The translations under genes and the position numbers were made by a program. 64,000 bases of DNA, taken from contig NZ_AGSX01000070.1 of NCBI RefSeq assembly GCF_000235745.1, forward strand, positions 1 to 64,000, read 5' to 3'. The notes below the pieces were generated by a model. The model searched no databases. It had not been told where the DNA came from and saw only the letters and a program-made list of their open reading frames with translations. Origin of the DNA: Stutzerimonas stutzeri SDM-LAC (GTDB taxonomy: Bacteria > Pseudomonadota > Gammaproteobacteria > Pseudomonadales > Pseudomonadaceae). This document shows positions 17,916-27,648 of this stretch, in pieces. Every line of letters starts with the position of its first letter. Position 1 is the stretch's first letter.

Positions 17916-20036
17916 GTGGATCGCACGCAACTCATCAATTTCGGCAATGGCCTAGCGGGCGCAGGGCGCGGCAACCTCGGGGTGCCGCTGCTGTTGCTGG
18001 TGATGATGGGCATGATGATGTTGTCGGTGCCGCCGTTCCTTCTGGATCTGCTGTTTACCTTCAACATCGCCTTGTCGATCGTCGTGTTGCTGGTCAGCGT
18101 CTACGCGCTGCGGCCACTGGATTTCGCCGTATTCCCGACGATTCTGCTGGTCGCCACGCTGATGCGTCTCGCGCTCAACGTGGCATCGACGCGGGTGGTG
18201 CTGATCAATGGTCATGAGGGCGGTTCTGCGGCCGGTCATGTAATCGAAGCCTTCGGCAATGTGGTGATCGGCGGCAACTACGTCGTGGGTATCGTCGTTT
18301 TCGCGATCCTGATGATCATCAACTTTGTCGTGGTTACCAAGGGTGCCGGGCGAATCTCCGAAGTCAGCGCGCGCTTTACCCTCGACGCCATGCCCGGCAA
18401 GCAGATGGCGATCGATGCCGACCTCAACGCTGGCCTGATCGACCAAGCCGAAGCGAAGGTGCGTCGGGTCGATGTCGCTTCGGAGGCGGACTTTTACGGT
18501 TCGATGGACGGTGCGAGCAAGTTCGTCCGCGGTGATGCCATCGCCGGCTTGCTGATCCTTTTCATTAACCTCATCGGTGGTGTCGGCATCGGTATGGCGC
18601 AGCACGGCATGAGCTTCAGTGAAGCGGGCCAGGTGTACGCGTTGCTGACGATCGGTGACGGCCTCGTCGCACAGATCCCGTCGCTGTTGCTGTCGACCGC
18701 CGCCGCCATCATGGTGACCCGAGTCACCAGTTCCGAGGACATGGGGCAACAGGTCAACCGGCAAATGTTCGCCTCGCCCAAGGCGCTGGCCGTATCTGCC
18801 GGCATCATGATTGCCATGGGCCTGGTGCCCGGCATGCCGCACATGTCGTTTCTCGGCCTCGGTGCGGTGGCGGCGGGTGGCGCCTACTGGATATGGCATC
18901 GCCAGAAGCAGGTCACGCAACAGGCCGAGCAGGATGTTCAGAAGCAGCAGGAAATGCTTCCCGCCCAGCGGGCTGCCGAGACCAAGGAGCTGGGTTGGGA
19001 TGATGTGACGGCGGTGGATATGGTCGGCCTGGAAGTCGGCTACCGGCTGATCCCCCTGGTTGACCGCAATCAGGGTGGCCAGCTGCTGGCCCGGATCAAG
19101 GGCGTGCGCAAGAAGCTGTCCCAGGATCTGGGCTTTCTAATGCCGTCGGTGCACATTCGCGACAATCTGGACCTGTTGCCCAATGCCTATCGCTTGACGC
19201 TGATGGGCGTAAGCCTGGCGGAAGCCGAGGTGTATCCGGATCGCGAGCTGGCGATCAATCCGGGACAGGTGTTCGGCCCGCTCAACGGTATCGCTGCCAA
19301 GGACCCGGCGTTTGGGCTGGAGGCGGTGTGGATCGAGGCCAGTCAGCGCGATCAGGCGCAATCGCTCGGCTACACGGTGGTTGACGCCAGCACAGTCGTG
19401 GCGACGCACCTCAATCAGATCTTGCACAAGCATGCCCATGAATTGCTCGGGCACGAGGAGGTTCAGCAACTTCTGCAGTTGTTGGCCAAGAGCTCGCCGA
19501 AGCTCGCAGAAGAGCTGGTGCCCGGGATGATTTCGCTGTCGACCTTGCTCAAGGTACTGCAAGCGCTGCTGCAGGAGCAGGTGCCGGTGCGTGACATCCG
19601 AACCATTGCCGAGGCCATCGCCAACGTCGCCGCCAAGAGTCAAGATCCCGCCGCAATGGTGGCGGCGGTGCGTGTCGCACTGTCCCGAGCGATTGTGCAA
19701 AACGTTGTCGGGCTTGAGCCGCAGCTGCCTGTGATCACCCTTGAGCCAAGGTTGGAACAGATATTGCTCAATAGTCTTCAGAAGGCTGGGCAAGGCTCGG
19801 AAGATGGCATTCTCCTCGAGCCGGGAATGGCCGAAAAGTTGCAACGTTCTCTGGTAGAAGCGGCACAGCGTCAAGAAATGTTAGGTAAGCCGGCGATTCT
19901 GCTGGTGGCAGGTCCGGTCCGCGCGATGCTGTCGCGGTTTGCCCGGCTCGCGGTACCGAACATTCATGTCCTGGCCTATCAGGAAATACCGGATAACAAG
20001 CAGGTCACCATCGTTTCGACGGTGGGTCAGAATTAA
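17916..20036 (+). CDS. flhA: Flagellar export gate protein FlhA
   Basis: FlhA (706 residues) is the large export-gate subunit, with eight membrane helices in the first 330 residues and a cytoplasmic substrate/chaperone-docking domain. GTG 17916 ([12 protein letters not shown]) is preferred: GCGGGG at 17905-17910 precedes it, the N-terminus matches my memory of Pseudomonas FlhA, and the longer frame from 17730 begins upstream of the predicted transcript start. The conserved FHIPEP-type region includes [20 protein letters not shown] and [19 protein letters not shown]. Confidence 0.96.
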   Translation: MDRTQLINFGNGLAGAGRGNLGVPLLLLVMMGMMMLSVPPFLLDLLFTFNIALSIVVLLVSVYALRPLDFAVFPTILLVATLMRLALNVASTRVVLINGHEGGSAAGHVIEAFGNVVIGGNYVVGIVVFAILMIINFVVVTKGAGRISEVSARFTLDAMPGKQMAIDADLNAGLIDQAEAKVRRVDVASEADFYGSMDGASKFVRGDAIAGLLILFINLIGGVGIGMAQHGMSFSEAGQVYALLTIGDGLVAQIPSLLLSTAAAIMVTRVTSSEDMGQQVNRQMFASPKALAVSAGIMIAMGLVPGMPHMSFLGLGAVAAGGAYWIWHRQKQVTQQAEQDVQKQQEMLPAQRAAETKELGWDDVTAVDMVGLEVGYRLIPLVDRNQGGQLLARIKGVRKKLSQDLGFLMPSVHIRDNLDLLPNAYRLTLMGVSLAEAEVYPDRELAINPGQVFGPLNGIAAKDPAFGLEAVWIEASQRDQAQSLGYTVVDASTVVATHLNQILHKHAHELLGHEEVQQLLQLLAKSSPKLAEELVPGMISLSTLLKVLQALLQEQVPVRDIRTIAEAIANVAAKSQDPAAMVAAVRVALSRAIVQNVVGLEPQLPVITLEPRLEQILLNSLQKAGQGSEDGILLEPGMAEKLQRSLVEAAQRQEMLGKPAILLVAGPVRAMLSRFARLAVPNIHVLAYQEIPDNKQVTIVSTVGQN

Positions 20037-20052
20037 CTGAGGGCTACAGGCC

Positions 20053-21330
20053 ATGCAGGTCAAACGTTTCTTCGCAGCCGACATGCGTATCGCCATGAAG
20101 ATGATTCGTGACGAGCTGGGCGCTGATGCCGTGATCACGGGAAACCGTCGGGTCGCAGGCGGCGTCGAGTTGACCGCCGTGCTTGATTATCCGATGGAGT
20201 CGGCGGCGGCGAAGCAGCCGAATCCGGCCCTGGAAGCCGAACTGCGCAAGACTCAGGCGCGTATTGCAAGCGCCCATGCGGAAATGAGCGGCCCGGCACG
20301 CGGGTCGATCGGTCAGGATCGCCAGCTGCTTGACGAAAAGCCCGCTGCGGCTGCCCAGGCAACTCCGGTTGCCACAAGCCCATCGTTCGATTCGCGTGCG
20401 GTTGAAGCGATGCAGTCGGAGCTGCAGGGCCTGCGCGAACTGATCGAAGTTCAACTCGGTTCGATTGCCTGGGGTCAGGAGCAGAGCCGCCGTCCACAAC
20501 AGGCTGGCCTGTGGCGCCGCCTGCAGCGCGTCGGCCTGCCTGCCGAGCTGTCACGCGCATTGCTGGAAAAAGTTTCGACCGTATCGGAGCCGCGCCAGGC
20601 ATGGCGGATGTTGCTGGCGCATCTAGCGCAATCGATCAAGGTCAGCAAGGTCGAGCCGCTGGAAGAGGGTGGCGTTATCGCGTTGGTTGGCCCGGCGGGT
20701 GCCGGCAAGACCACTACGCTGGCCAAGCTTGCCGCGCGCTACGTGCTCAAGCACGGCCCGCAAAGCATCGCGCTGGCGAGCATGGATAACTACCGCATCG
20801 GCGCGCAGGAACAGCTGAAGACGCTGGGTCGGATTCTCAATGTTCCGGTTGTTCAGCTCGATGCCAGTCAGCCCTTGAGCAAAACGCTGGCGCCGCTGGC
20901 CCGTAAGCGCCTGATTCTTGTCGACACCGCTGGCCTGCCGGCCGGTGACTCGATGATGAAGATGCAACTCGAGGCACTGGCGGACCGTGGCATTAAAGCG
21001 AAGAATTATCTGGTCCTGCCTGCGACCAGCCAGAGCCAGGTGCTCAAGGCAACTTGGCACAATTACCGCCGGTGCGGGCTGGCGGGCTGCATTCTGACTA
21101 AACTGGACGAAGCCGGGAGCCTGGGTGATGTGCTGGGTCTGACCATCAGCCAGCATCTACCTATCGCGTATCTTGCCGATGGGCCGCGTATCCCTGAGGA
21201 TCTGCATCTCCCGCGCAGCCATCAGTTGGTCAGTCGCGCGGTGAGTCTGCAATCGGAAGAGAATCCCAGCGAGGAAACCATGGCTGACATGTTCTCCGAT
21301 CTGTACAACGGTTCTCGGAAGGTCGGATGA
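20053..21330 (+). CDS. flhF: Flagellar placement GTPase FlhF
   Basis: FlhF (425 residues) is an SRP-type GTPase that sets the polar position of the flagellum. A variable N-terminal B domain (MQVKRFFAADMRIAMKMIRDELG) precedes the N and G domains. The P-loop GPAGAGKT is at residues 213-220, followed by DNYRIGAQEQLKTLGRIL, LVDTAGL and TKLDEAGSLGD. It works opposite to FleN, encoded next. Its stop codon overlaps the start of a 30-codon mini-ORF. Confidence 0.97.
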   Translation: MQVKRFFAADMRIAMKMIRDELGADAVITGNRRVAGGVELTAVLDYPMESAAAKQPNPALEAELRKTQARIASAHAEMSGPARGSIGQDRQLLDEKPAAAAQATPVATSPSFDSRAVEAMQSELQGLRELIEVQLGSIAWGQEQSRRPQQAGLWRRLQRVGLPAELSRALLEKVSTVSEPRQAWRMLLAHLAQSIKVSKVEPLEEGGVIALVGPAGAGKTTTLAKLAARYVLKHGPQSIALASMDNYRIGAQEQLKTLGRILNVPVVQLDASQPLSKTLAPLARKRLILVDTAGLPAGDSMMKMQLEALADRGIKAKNYLVLPATSQSQVLKATWHNYRRCGLAGCILTKLDEAGSLGDVLGLTISQHLPIAYLADGPRIPEDLHLPRSHQLVSRAVSLQSEENPSEETMADMFSDLYNGSRKVG

Positions 21331-21419
21331 ACGCTTTGCGACGTGAGACACACAAAGAAGACGCGTTCGGGCTGAACGCATCGATGGCCCAAGGGCTCCA
21401 GCAAGAGATAGGCGTGTGA
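21327..21419 (+). CDS. Possible 30-residue mini-ORF between flhF and fleN
   Basis: ATG 21327 overlaps the flhF stop (ATGA) and the TGA at 21417-21419 overlaps the GTG start of fleN, so this frame spans the whole gap between the genes. The peptide starts MNALRRETHKEDAFG and ends LQQEIGV. It contains several rare codons (ATA, ACA, CGA) and no recognised domain. It may only serve translational coupling, or be chance. Confidence 0.3.
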   Translation: MNALRRETHKEDAFGLNASMAQGLQQEIGV

Positions 21420-22252
21420 AAATGGGTATGCATCCCGTACAGGTTATTGCAGTGACCGGCGGCAAGGGTGGCGTCGGCAAGACCAACGTGTCGGTCAATC
21501 TGGCCCTGGCGCTGGCCGATCTCGGGCGTCGGGTGGTATTGCTCGACGCCGACCTTGGCCTGGCTAACGTCGACGTACTACTCGGCCTGACGACCAAGCG
21601 CACCCTGGCCGATGTCATTGCCGGTGAATGCGACCTGCGCGATGTGCTGATTCAGGGGCCGGGCGGGGTGCGTATCGTGCCGGCCGCTTCCGGCACTCAG
21701 AGCATGGTGCAGCTATCGACTCTGCAACATTCCGGCTTGATCCAGGCCTTCAGTGACATTGGTGATGACATCGATGTGCTGATCATCGATACCGCCGCGG
21801 GTATTGGTGACGGTGTGGTGAGCTTTGTGCGCGCCGCACAGGAAGTGCTGCTGGTGGTGACCGATGAGCCCACGTCGATCACCGATGCCTATGCGCTGAT
21901 CAAGTTGCTCAATCGCGACTACGGCATCAGCCGCTTCCGGGTGCTGGCCAACATGGCTCATGCGCCACAGGAAGGTCGCAACCTGTTCGCCAAGTTGACC
22001 AAGGTGACTGAGCGCTTCCTCGACGTGGCGCTTCAGTATGTCGGCGCGATCCCGTACGACGAGTTGGTGCGCAAGGCCGTGCAAAAGCAGCGCGCCGTCT
22101 ACGAGGCCTACCCGCGGGCTAAATGCTCGCTGGCGTTCAAGGCCATCGCGCAGAAGGTCGATACCTGGCCGTTGCCGGCGACGCCACGCGGTCATCTGGA
22201 GTTCTTTGTGGAGCGCCTGGTCAGGCCCGCCGCAGAGCCTAACGAACAATAG
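21416..22252 (+). CDS. fleN: Flagellar number regulator FleN (FlhG), MinD-like ATPase
   Basis: FleN (278 residues) is a ParA/MinD-type ATPase that limits flagellar number by antagonising FleQ. The deviant Walker motif KGGVGKT holds Lys22 (GTG numbering); LLDADLGLANVDVLLGL and IIDTAAGIGDGVVSF are typical. The start is GTG 21416 or the in-frame ATG 21422 (MGMHPVQVIAV); neither has a strong ribosome-binding site. It acts with flhF and fleQ, both in this window. Confidence 0.96.
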   Translation: MKMGMHPVQVIAVTGGKGGVGKTNVSVNLALALADLGRRVVLLDADLGLANVDVLLGLTTKRTLADVIAGECDLRDVLIQGPGGVRIVPAASGTQSMVQLSTLQHSGLIQAFSDIGDDIDVLIIDTAAGIGDGVVSFVRAAQEVLLVVTDEPTSITDAYALIKLLNRDYGISRFRVLANMAHAPQEGRNLFAKLTKVTERFLDVALQYVGAIPYDELVRKAVQKQRAVYEAYPRAKCSLAFKAIAQKVDTWPLPATPRGHLEFFVERLVRPAAEPNEQ

Positions 22253-22266
22253 CGGCTGGATTCGGT

Positions 22267-22992
22267 ATGTATTACAGCAAAGCTCAGGCTAAAGACTCGC
22301 AGTACCAACTCATCGATCAGTACGCGCCGCTGGTCAAGCGCATCGCTTATCACCTTCTGGCGCGGTTGCCGGCGAGCGTGCAGGTCGACGACCTGATGCA
22401 GGCCGGCATGATCGGCTTGCTGGAGGCGTCAAAGAAATATGACGCCGGTAAGGGGGCGAGTTTCGAGACCTATGCCGGTATTCGCATACGCGGCGCCATG
22501 CTCGACGAAGTGCGCAAAGGTGACTGGGCGCCGCGTTCGGTGCACCGGAATTCGCGCATGGTCAGTGAGGCGATTCGGGTAATTGAGGCCAGAACCGGGC
22601 GCGACGCTAAAGATCAGGACGTTGCGGCCGAACTTAAATTGAGTCTCGATGAGTACTACGGCATTCTGGGCGACACCCTGGGCAGCCGCCTGTTCAGCTT
22701 CGATGATCTGCTGACCGAAGGCGAGCACGGGGAGTTCGAGGAGGATGCCGCCAGCACCCATCCGGAACCGTCCCGCGATCTTGAAGACGAGCGTTTTCAA
22801 CAGGCGTTGGCCGAGGCCATCGGTAACCTGCCGGAACGTGAAAAGTTGGTGCTTTCGCTGTATTACGACGAAGAGTTGAACTTGAAGGAAATCGGTCAGG
22901 TACTGGGCGTCAGCGAATCGCGGGTGAGTCAGTTGCACAGTCAGTGCGCGGCACGTCTGCGGGCTCGTCTTGGCGAGTGGCGCGCGCGTTAA
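22267..22992 (+). CDS. fliA: Flagellar sigma factor FliA (sigma-28)
   Basis: FliA (241 residues) directs RNA polymerase to late flagellar and chemotaxis promoters and is held inactive by FlgM. Region 2 includes DLMQAGMIGLLEASKKYD and FETYAGIRIRGAMLDE, and the C-terminal region 4 has LNLKEIGQVLGVSESRVSQL, a helix-turn-helix. It follows fleN by 14 nt. Candidate target sites lie at 24212, 30263 and 42190. Confidence 0.97.
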   Translation: MYYSKAQAKDSQYQLIDQYAPLVKRIAYHLLARLPASVQVDDLMQAGMIGLLEASKKYDAGKGASFETYAGIRIRGAMLDEVRKGDWAPRSVHRNSRMVSEAIRVIEARTGRDAKDQDVAAELKLSLDEYYGILGDTLGSRLFSFDDLLTEGEHGEFEEDAASTHPEPSRDLEDERFQQALAEAIGNLPEREKLVLSLYYDEELNLKEIGQVLGVSESRVSQLHSQCAARLRARLGEWRAR

Positions 22993-23097
22993 CGACCGGT
23001 TTGCAACAAAAGCATTAGAGACCGCTTACGAGCTTCATTCATGAGGCCCGCAAACAGACCGTGAGCAGGTCTCGGATTCGGGTTTACGGAGGTGTAC

Positions 23098-23484
23098 TTG
23101 GACAAGAACATGAAAATCCTCATCGTCGATGACTTCTCGACCATGAGACGGATCATCAAGAACCTCTTGCGCGATCTGGGCTTCACCAATACTGCTGAAG
23201 CGGACGACGGCACGACTGCGCTGCCGATGCTGAAAAGCGGAAGTTTCGATTTCCTCGTTACCGACTGGAACATGCCGGGCATGAGCGGTATCGATCTGCT
23301 GCGCGCTGTGCGTGCTGATGAGCGCCTGAAGCATCTGCCGGTATTGATGGTCACCGCCGAAGCGAAGCGTGATCAGATCATCGAGGCCGCGCAAGCCGGG
23401 GTAAACGGATACGTGGTCAAGCCATTCACGGCTCAAGTGCTCAAAGAAAAGATCGAGAAGATCTTCGAGCGCGTCAACGGCTGA
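23098..23484 (+). CDS. cheY: Chemotaxis response regulator CheY
   Basis: CheY (128 residues from this start) is phosphorylated by CheA and binds FliM to reverse the motor. The acidic pair in ILIVDDFS, the phospho-acceptor Asp56 in TDWNMPG, the Thr in VTAEA and the Lys in VVKPF are all present. GGAGG at 23088-23092 is 5 nt from TTG 23098 but 17 nt from ATG 23110 (MKILIVDD), so a TTG start adding four residues is likely. A GTG at 23092 lies inside the ribosome-binding site. Confidence 0.95.
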   Translation: MDKNMKILIVDDFSTMRRIIKNLLRDLGFTNTAEADDGTTALPMLKSGSFDFLVTDWNMPGMSGIDLLRAVRADERLKHLPVLMVTAEAKRDQIIEAAQAGVNGYVVKPFTAQVLKEKIEKIFERVNG

Positions 23485-23507
23485 AGCAGTACCGCCGCGA
23501 GGGCACT

Positions 23508-24302
23508 ATGACGCAAGCAGACCAAAGCCTGGCAGAGTTCGAAGCAACTCTGAGGGCTCATGCACCCCAGTTGATTGAAAGTCTGCAACAGGGCCGCTTC
23601 GACGAAGCCACGCAGATGTTCAACGAGCTCAACCAGGCTCGCAATCACGGGCTCTATCTGGAAGTTGGCAAGCTCACCCGCGAGCTGCACAACGCCATCG
23701 TCAAGCTCGAAATGGATACTTGTGCAACCGGCGGCGACCCGTCGCCCATCACTGACGCGACCGATCGGCTTTCCTACGTCGTGGAAATGACCGAAAAAGC
23801 CGCCAACCGCACCATGGATCTAGTGGAGGAGTCGGCGCCGCTGGTGAATTACGTCAGCTACGAAGCCCAGAGCCTGACCGCCGACTGGCAGCGCTTCATG
23901 CGTCGCGATATGAACGCTGAACAGTTCCGCGATCTGGTCAAGCGTATCGATCAGTTTCTCCAGCGCAGCATGAGCGATGGCAGTCAGTTATCGCAGAACC
24001 TTAGCGAAATCATGTTGGCGCAGGATTTCCAGGACCTCACCGGTCAGGTGATCAAACGGGTGACCCGGCTCATCACCGAACTCGAAAGCAACCTGCTGAA
24101 TCTGGTGCTGATGGCCGGCCAGGTTGACCGCGTGGCGGGTATCCAGCATGACCGCGAAGCGATGCGCGCCGAGCAGGAAATGAAAAATCAAGAAAAACAG
24201 CCTTCCAATGGTGAAGGTCCGCAGATGCATGCCGATATACGTGAGGATGTCGTATCCGGGCAAGACGACGTCGATGATCTGCTTTCGAGCCTGGGCTTTT
24301 AG
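23508..24302 (+). CDS. cheZ: CheY-P phosphatase CheZ
   Basis: CheZ (264 residues) dephosphorylates CheY-P. It is a helical protein with the conserved block LAQDFQDLTGQVIKRVTRL, which contains the catalytic Gln, and a C-terminal acidic CheY-binding tail (GQDDVDDLLSSLGF). It is 23 nt downstream of cheY. A candidate sigma-28 promoter for cheA lies within its last 90 bases. Confidence 0.95.
   Translation: MTQADQSLAEFEATLRAHAPQLIESLQQGRFDEATQMFNELNQARNHGLYLEVGKLTRELHNAIVKLEMDTCATGGDPSPITDATDRLSYVVEMTEKAANRTMDLVEESAPLVNYVSYEAQSLTADWQRFMRRDMNAEQFRDLVKRIDQFLQRSMSDGSQLSQNLSEIMLAQDFQDLTGQVIKRVTRLITELESNLLNLVLMAGQVDRVAGIQHDREAMRAEQEMKNQEKQPSNGEGPQMHADIREDVVSGQDDVDDLLSSLGF
24212..24238 (+). promoter_or_regulatory. 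Candidate sigma-28 (FliA) promoter for cheA
   Basis: TGAA (24212-24215), 15 bases, then GCCGATAT (24231-24238): two mismatches from the TAAA-N15-GCCGATAA consensus, with exact spacing. It lies in the cheZ coding region about 77 bases before cheA. Transcription would start near 24246. Being inside a coding sequence it could be chance, but P. aeruginosa cheAB genes are known to be FliA-dependent. Confidence 0.5.
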
Positions 24303-24314
24303 GGGAAGTTAAAT

Positions 24315-26498
24315 ATGAGCTTCGACGCCGATGAAGAAATCCTCCAGGACTTCCTGGTTGAGGCCGGCGAGATTCTCGAACTATTGTCAGAGCAACTGGT
24401 GGAGCTGGAAAGCAGCCCCGATGACACAGCCTTGCTCAATGCGATTTTTCGCGGTTTCCATACGGTAAAAGGCGGTGCCGGTTTTCTCCAGTTGCATGAG
24501 CTGGTCGAGTGCTGCCACATCGCCGAAAACGTCTTCGACATCCTGCGCAAGGGTGAGCGTCGCGTCGACTCGGAATTGATGGATGTCGTGCTGCAGGCTC
24601 TGGACTCCGTCAATGAAATGTTTAGCCAGGTGCGTGAGCGCACCGAGGTAACCCCGGCGACTCCTGAACTGCTGGCAGCGCTGGCACGTTTGGCTGAGCC
24701 AGCCGACGAGCAGGAGCCAGTGGCCGAAGCACCTGTCGAGGCTGCGCCCGAGCCTGCTGTAACCGCCGACAGCGAATTTGAGCAGTTTTTGGGTGCGCTG
24801 GACGAGTCTGCCGAGACTCCAGGTCCTAGCGCCGCTGACGAAATCACTGACGAGGAGTTCGAGTCACTGCTTGATCAGCTCCACGGAAAGGGTCAATTCG
24901 CGGCTGATCAACAAACGTCGCCAGCTGCAACGGCTGCGGCAGCGGCGCAACCGTCTGCCAGCGACGAGATCACCGACGACGAATTCGAGGCACTGCTCGA
25001 CCAACTGCATGGCAAAGGCCAGTTTTCCGAGCCGGTAGCAGCAGCACCCACCGAGGCTGTTAGCGAAGCCGTGGCTGCAAGCGGCGACGACATCAGCGAC
25101 GATGAGTTCGAAGCGCTGCTGGACCAGTTGCATGGCAAAGGAAAATTTGAGCCCGACGCAGCCGCTCCAGCCGCAGCCGCCGCTGCGCCCGCCGCTAAGC
25201 CTGCGCCGATTGCCGCGGCGGTTGAGAAAAAGGCTGCGCCGGCCAGCTCTGTGGCGAGCAAGGCTGCTGCACCCGCCAAAGCGGAGCTTGCATCGAAGCC
25301 TGCCGCCGCGCCAGAAAAGCCTGCAAGCGAGGCCGAGACCACTGTTCGAGTCGATACCGCCAGACTTGATGAAATCATGAACATGGTCGGCGAGCTGGTA
25401 CTGGTGCGTAATCGTCTGGTGCGCCTAGGCTCAAATAGCGCCGATGAGGCCATGGCCAAGGCCGTGTCCAATCTGGATGTGGTAACTGCTGATCTGCAGA
25501 GTGCCGTGATGAAAACGCGCATGCAGCCGATCAAGAAGGTCTTTGGCCGCTTCCCGCGCTTGGTTCGCGACTTGGCTCGCAGCCTCAAAAAAGAGATCAA
25601 TCTGGAACTGGTCGGCGAAGAAACCGATCTGGACAAGAACCTCGTGGAAGCGCTGGCCGATCCGCTTGTCCACCTGGTGCGCAACGCGGTGGACCACGGC
25701 ATAGAGACGCCTGAAGAGCGCGAAGCTGCAGGCAAGCCGCGCACCGGTAAGGTTGTGCTTTCCGCTGAACAGGAAGGCGACCATATTCTGCTGCTGATCA
25801 CTGATGACGGCAAAGGCATGGATGCGGACGTCCTGCGCGCCAAGGCGGTTGAGAAGGGCTTGCTCGATAAGGACGCAGCCGATCGCCTGAGCGATCTGGA
25901 ATCCTACAATCTGATCTTTGCGCCGGGCTTCTCGACCAAAACGGAGATCTCTGACGTGTCTGGCCGCGGCGTCGGCATGGATGTGGTCAAGACCAAGATT
26001 TCGCAGCTTAACGGCACGGTCAATGTCTTTTCCAACAAAGGCCAGGGCTCGCGCGTCGTGATCAAGGTGCCGCTGACGCTGGCGATCATGCCGACCCTGA
26101 TGGTGATGTTGGCCAACCAGGCGTTCGCTTTCCCGCTGGTAAGTGTCAACGAAATATTCCACCTCGACCTGTCCCGCACCAACGTGGTTGACGGCCAGGA
26201 AGTCGTGATCGTCCGCGACAAGGCGCTGCCATTGTTCTATCTCAAGCGCTGGCTGGTGCACGGCGCCGAGCTTGAGGAGCAGCGTGAAGGGCACGTGGTG
26301 ATACTCAACGTCGGTAATCAGAGTATCGGCTTCGTCGTCGATCAGTTGGTTGGGCAGGAAGAGGTGGTAATCAAGCCGCTGGGCAAGATGCTACAGGGCA
26401 CTCCGGGAATGTCCGGTGCGACTATCACCGGCGACGGTCGTATCGCCTTGATCCTGGATGTCCCGAGCATGCTCAAGCGTTACGCGCGCCGGATCTGA
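24315..26498 (+). CDS. cheA: Chemotaxis histidine kinase CheA
   Basis: CheA (727 residues) autophosphorylates and passes phosphate to CheY and CheB. Domains in order: Hpt (1-105, His49 in FHTVKGGAGF), a long Ala/Pro/Glu-rich linker (about 120-350) with three near-identical 21-residue repeats, dimerisation and kinase domains (about 350-590; LVHLVRNAVDHGIE, ITDDGKGMD, GRGVGMDVV), and a CheW-like C-terminal domain (about 590-727). Between cheZ and cheB; a candidate FliA promoter lies just upstream. Confidence 0.97.
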   Translation: MSFDADEEILQDFLVEAGEILELLSEQLVELESSPDDTALLNAIFRGFHTVKGGAGFLQLHELVECCHIAENVFDILRKGERRVDSELMDVVLQALDSVNEMFSQVRERTEVTPATPELLAALARLAEPADEQEPVAEAPVEAAPEPAVTADSEFEQFLGALDESAETPGPSAADEITDEEFESLLDQLHGKGQFAADQQTSPAATAAAAAQPSASDEITDDEFEALLDQLHGKGQFSEPVAAAPTEAVSEAVAASGDDISDDEFEALLDQLHGKGKFEPDAAAPAAAAAAPAAKPAPIAAAVEKKAAPASSVASKAAAPAKAELASKPAAAPEKPASEAETTVRVDTARLDEIMNMVGELVLVRNRLVRLGSNSADEAMAKAVSNLDVVTADLQSAVMKTRMQPIKKVFGRFPRLVRDLARSLKKEINLELVGEETDLDKNLVEALADPLVHLVRNAVDHGIETPEEREAAGKPRTGKVVLSAEQEGDHILLLITDDGKGMDADVLRAKAVEKGLLDKDAADRLSDLESYNLIFAPGFSTKTEISDVSGRGVGMDVVKTKISQLNGTVNVFSNKGQGSRVVIKVPLTLAIMPTLMVMLANQAFAFPLVSVNEIFHLDLSRTNVVDGQEVVIVRDKALPLFYLKRWLVHGAELEEQREGHVVILNVGNQSIGFVVDQLVGQEEVVIKPLGKMLQGTPGMSGATITGDGRIALILDVPSMLKRYARRI
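24837..25148 (+). repeat. Triple 21-residue repeat in the CheA linker
   Basis: Three coding repeats at 24837-24899, 24963-25025 and 25086-25148 encode residues 175-195, 217-237 and 258-278. Each carries the core DDEFEALLDQLHGKG or a close variant, with DEI/DDI in front and F at the end. Period is 42 and 41 codons, and the spacers are Ala/Pro/Gln-rich and variable. The conserved acidic-amphipathic unit inside a disordered linker suggests a docking motif. Confidence 0.9.
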
Positions 26499-26547
26499 TC
26501 AGTAGCCAGCGGTGTCTTCACGGACCGCTGTCGCTAGGAGTTGTTTT

Positions 26548-27648
26548 ATGGCAGTCAAGGTCCTGGTGGTGGACGATTCCGGCTTTTTCCGCCGTCGTGT
26601 ATCGGAGATCCTTTCTTCAGACTCGAATATCCAGGTGATCGGAACCGCGACCAACGGGCGCGAGGCGATCGACCAGGCGCTGGCGTTGAAACCAGACGTC
26701 ATCACCATGGATTACGAGATGCCGATGATGGACGGTATTACCGCCGTCCGGCAGATCATGCAGCGCTGCCCAACGCCGGTATTGATGTTCTCCTCGCTTA
26801 CCCACGAAGGCGCACGGGTCACGCTCGATGCGCTGGATGCGGGTGCCGTCGACTTTCTGCCAAAGAACTTCGAGGACATCTCGCGCAACCCGGACAAGGT
26901 CAAGCAGTTGCTCTGCGAGAAGGTGCATAGCATCTCGCGCAGCAACCGCCGTTTCAGCAGCACTGCTAGCGCTCCGGTTGCCACGCCCCAGGCGGTGCGC
27001 CCGCTTGGCGCCTCTTTGGGTAGCGCATCCCATGCGAGGCCTGCCGCGCCAATCCATGCGGCACCGACTCCGGCACCTCGGCGCAAATCGTACCGACTGG
27101 TTGCCATCGGTACCTCGACCGGTGGGCCGGTGGCGCTTCAGCGCGTACTGACGCAGCTGCCCGGCAATTTTCCAGCTCCTATCGTGCTGATCCAGCACAT
27201 GCCGGCTGCGTTTACCAAAGCCTTCGCCGAACGTCTGGACAAGCTTTGCAAGATCCGCGTCAAAGAAGCCGAAGATGGTGATCTGCTGCGGCCGGGCCTG
27301 GCTCTGCTGGCGCCCGGAGGCAAGCAGATGATGGTCGACGGACGCGGCGCGGTGCGCATATTGCCGGGTGACGAGCGACTCAACTACCGTCCTTGTGTGG
27401 ACGTTACCTTCGGCTCTGCTGCCAAGGCCTTCGGCGACAAGGTACTGGCGGTTGTACTGACCGGCATGGGTGCGGACGGCCGCGAAGGGGCGAGGATGCT
27501 CAAGCAGAGCGGTAGCCAGGTATGGGCTCAGGACGAAGCCAGTTGCGTCATCTATGGCATGCCGATGGCAGTGGTCAAGGCCAACCTCAGCGATGCCGTC
27601 TACGGGCTCGATGACATCGGTCGCCACTTGAGCGAGGCGTGCCTCTGA
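26548..27648 (+). CDS. cheB: Chemotaxis protein-glutamate methylesterase CheB
   Basis: CheB (366 residues) removes methyl groups from chemoreceptors when phosphorylated by CheA. The receiver domain (about 3-120) holds Asp55 in [11 protein letters not shown]. The methylesterase domain (about 180-366) holds Ser190 in GTSTGGP, the His in IQHMPAAF and the Asp in GMGADG. ATG 26548 has TAGGAG 7 nt upstream; the earlier frame start at 26512 is not supported. Its stop overlaps motC (TGATG). Confidence 0.96.
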   Translation: MAVKVLVVDDSGFFRRRVSEILSSDSNIQVIGTATNGREAIDQALALKPDVITMDYEMPMMDGITAVRQIMQRCPTPVLMFSSLTHEGARVTLDALDAGAVDFLPKNFEDISRNPDKVKQLLCEKVHSISRSNRRFSSTASAPVATPQAVRPLGASLGSASHARPAAPIHAAPTPAPRRKSYRLVAIGTSTGGPVALQRVLTQLPGNFPAPIVLIQHMPAAFTKAFAERLDKLCKIRVKEAEDGDLLRPGLALLAPGGKQMMVDGRGAVRILPGDERLNYRPCVDVTFGSAAKAFGDKVLAVVLTGMGADGREGARMLKQSGSQVWAQDEASCVIYGMPMAVVKANLSDAVYGLDDIGRHLSEACL

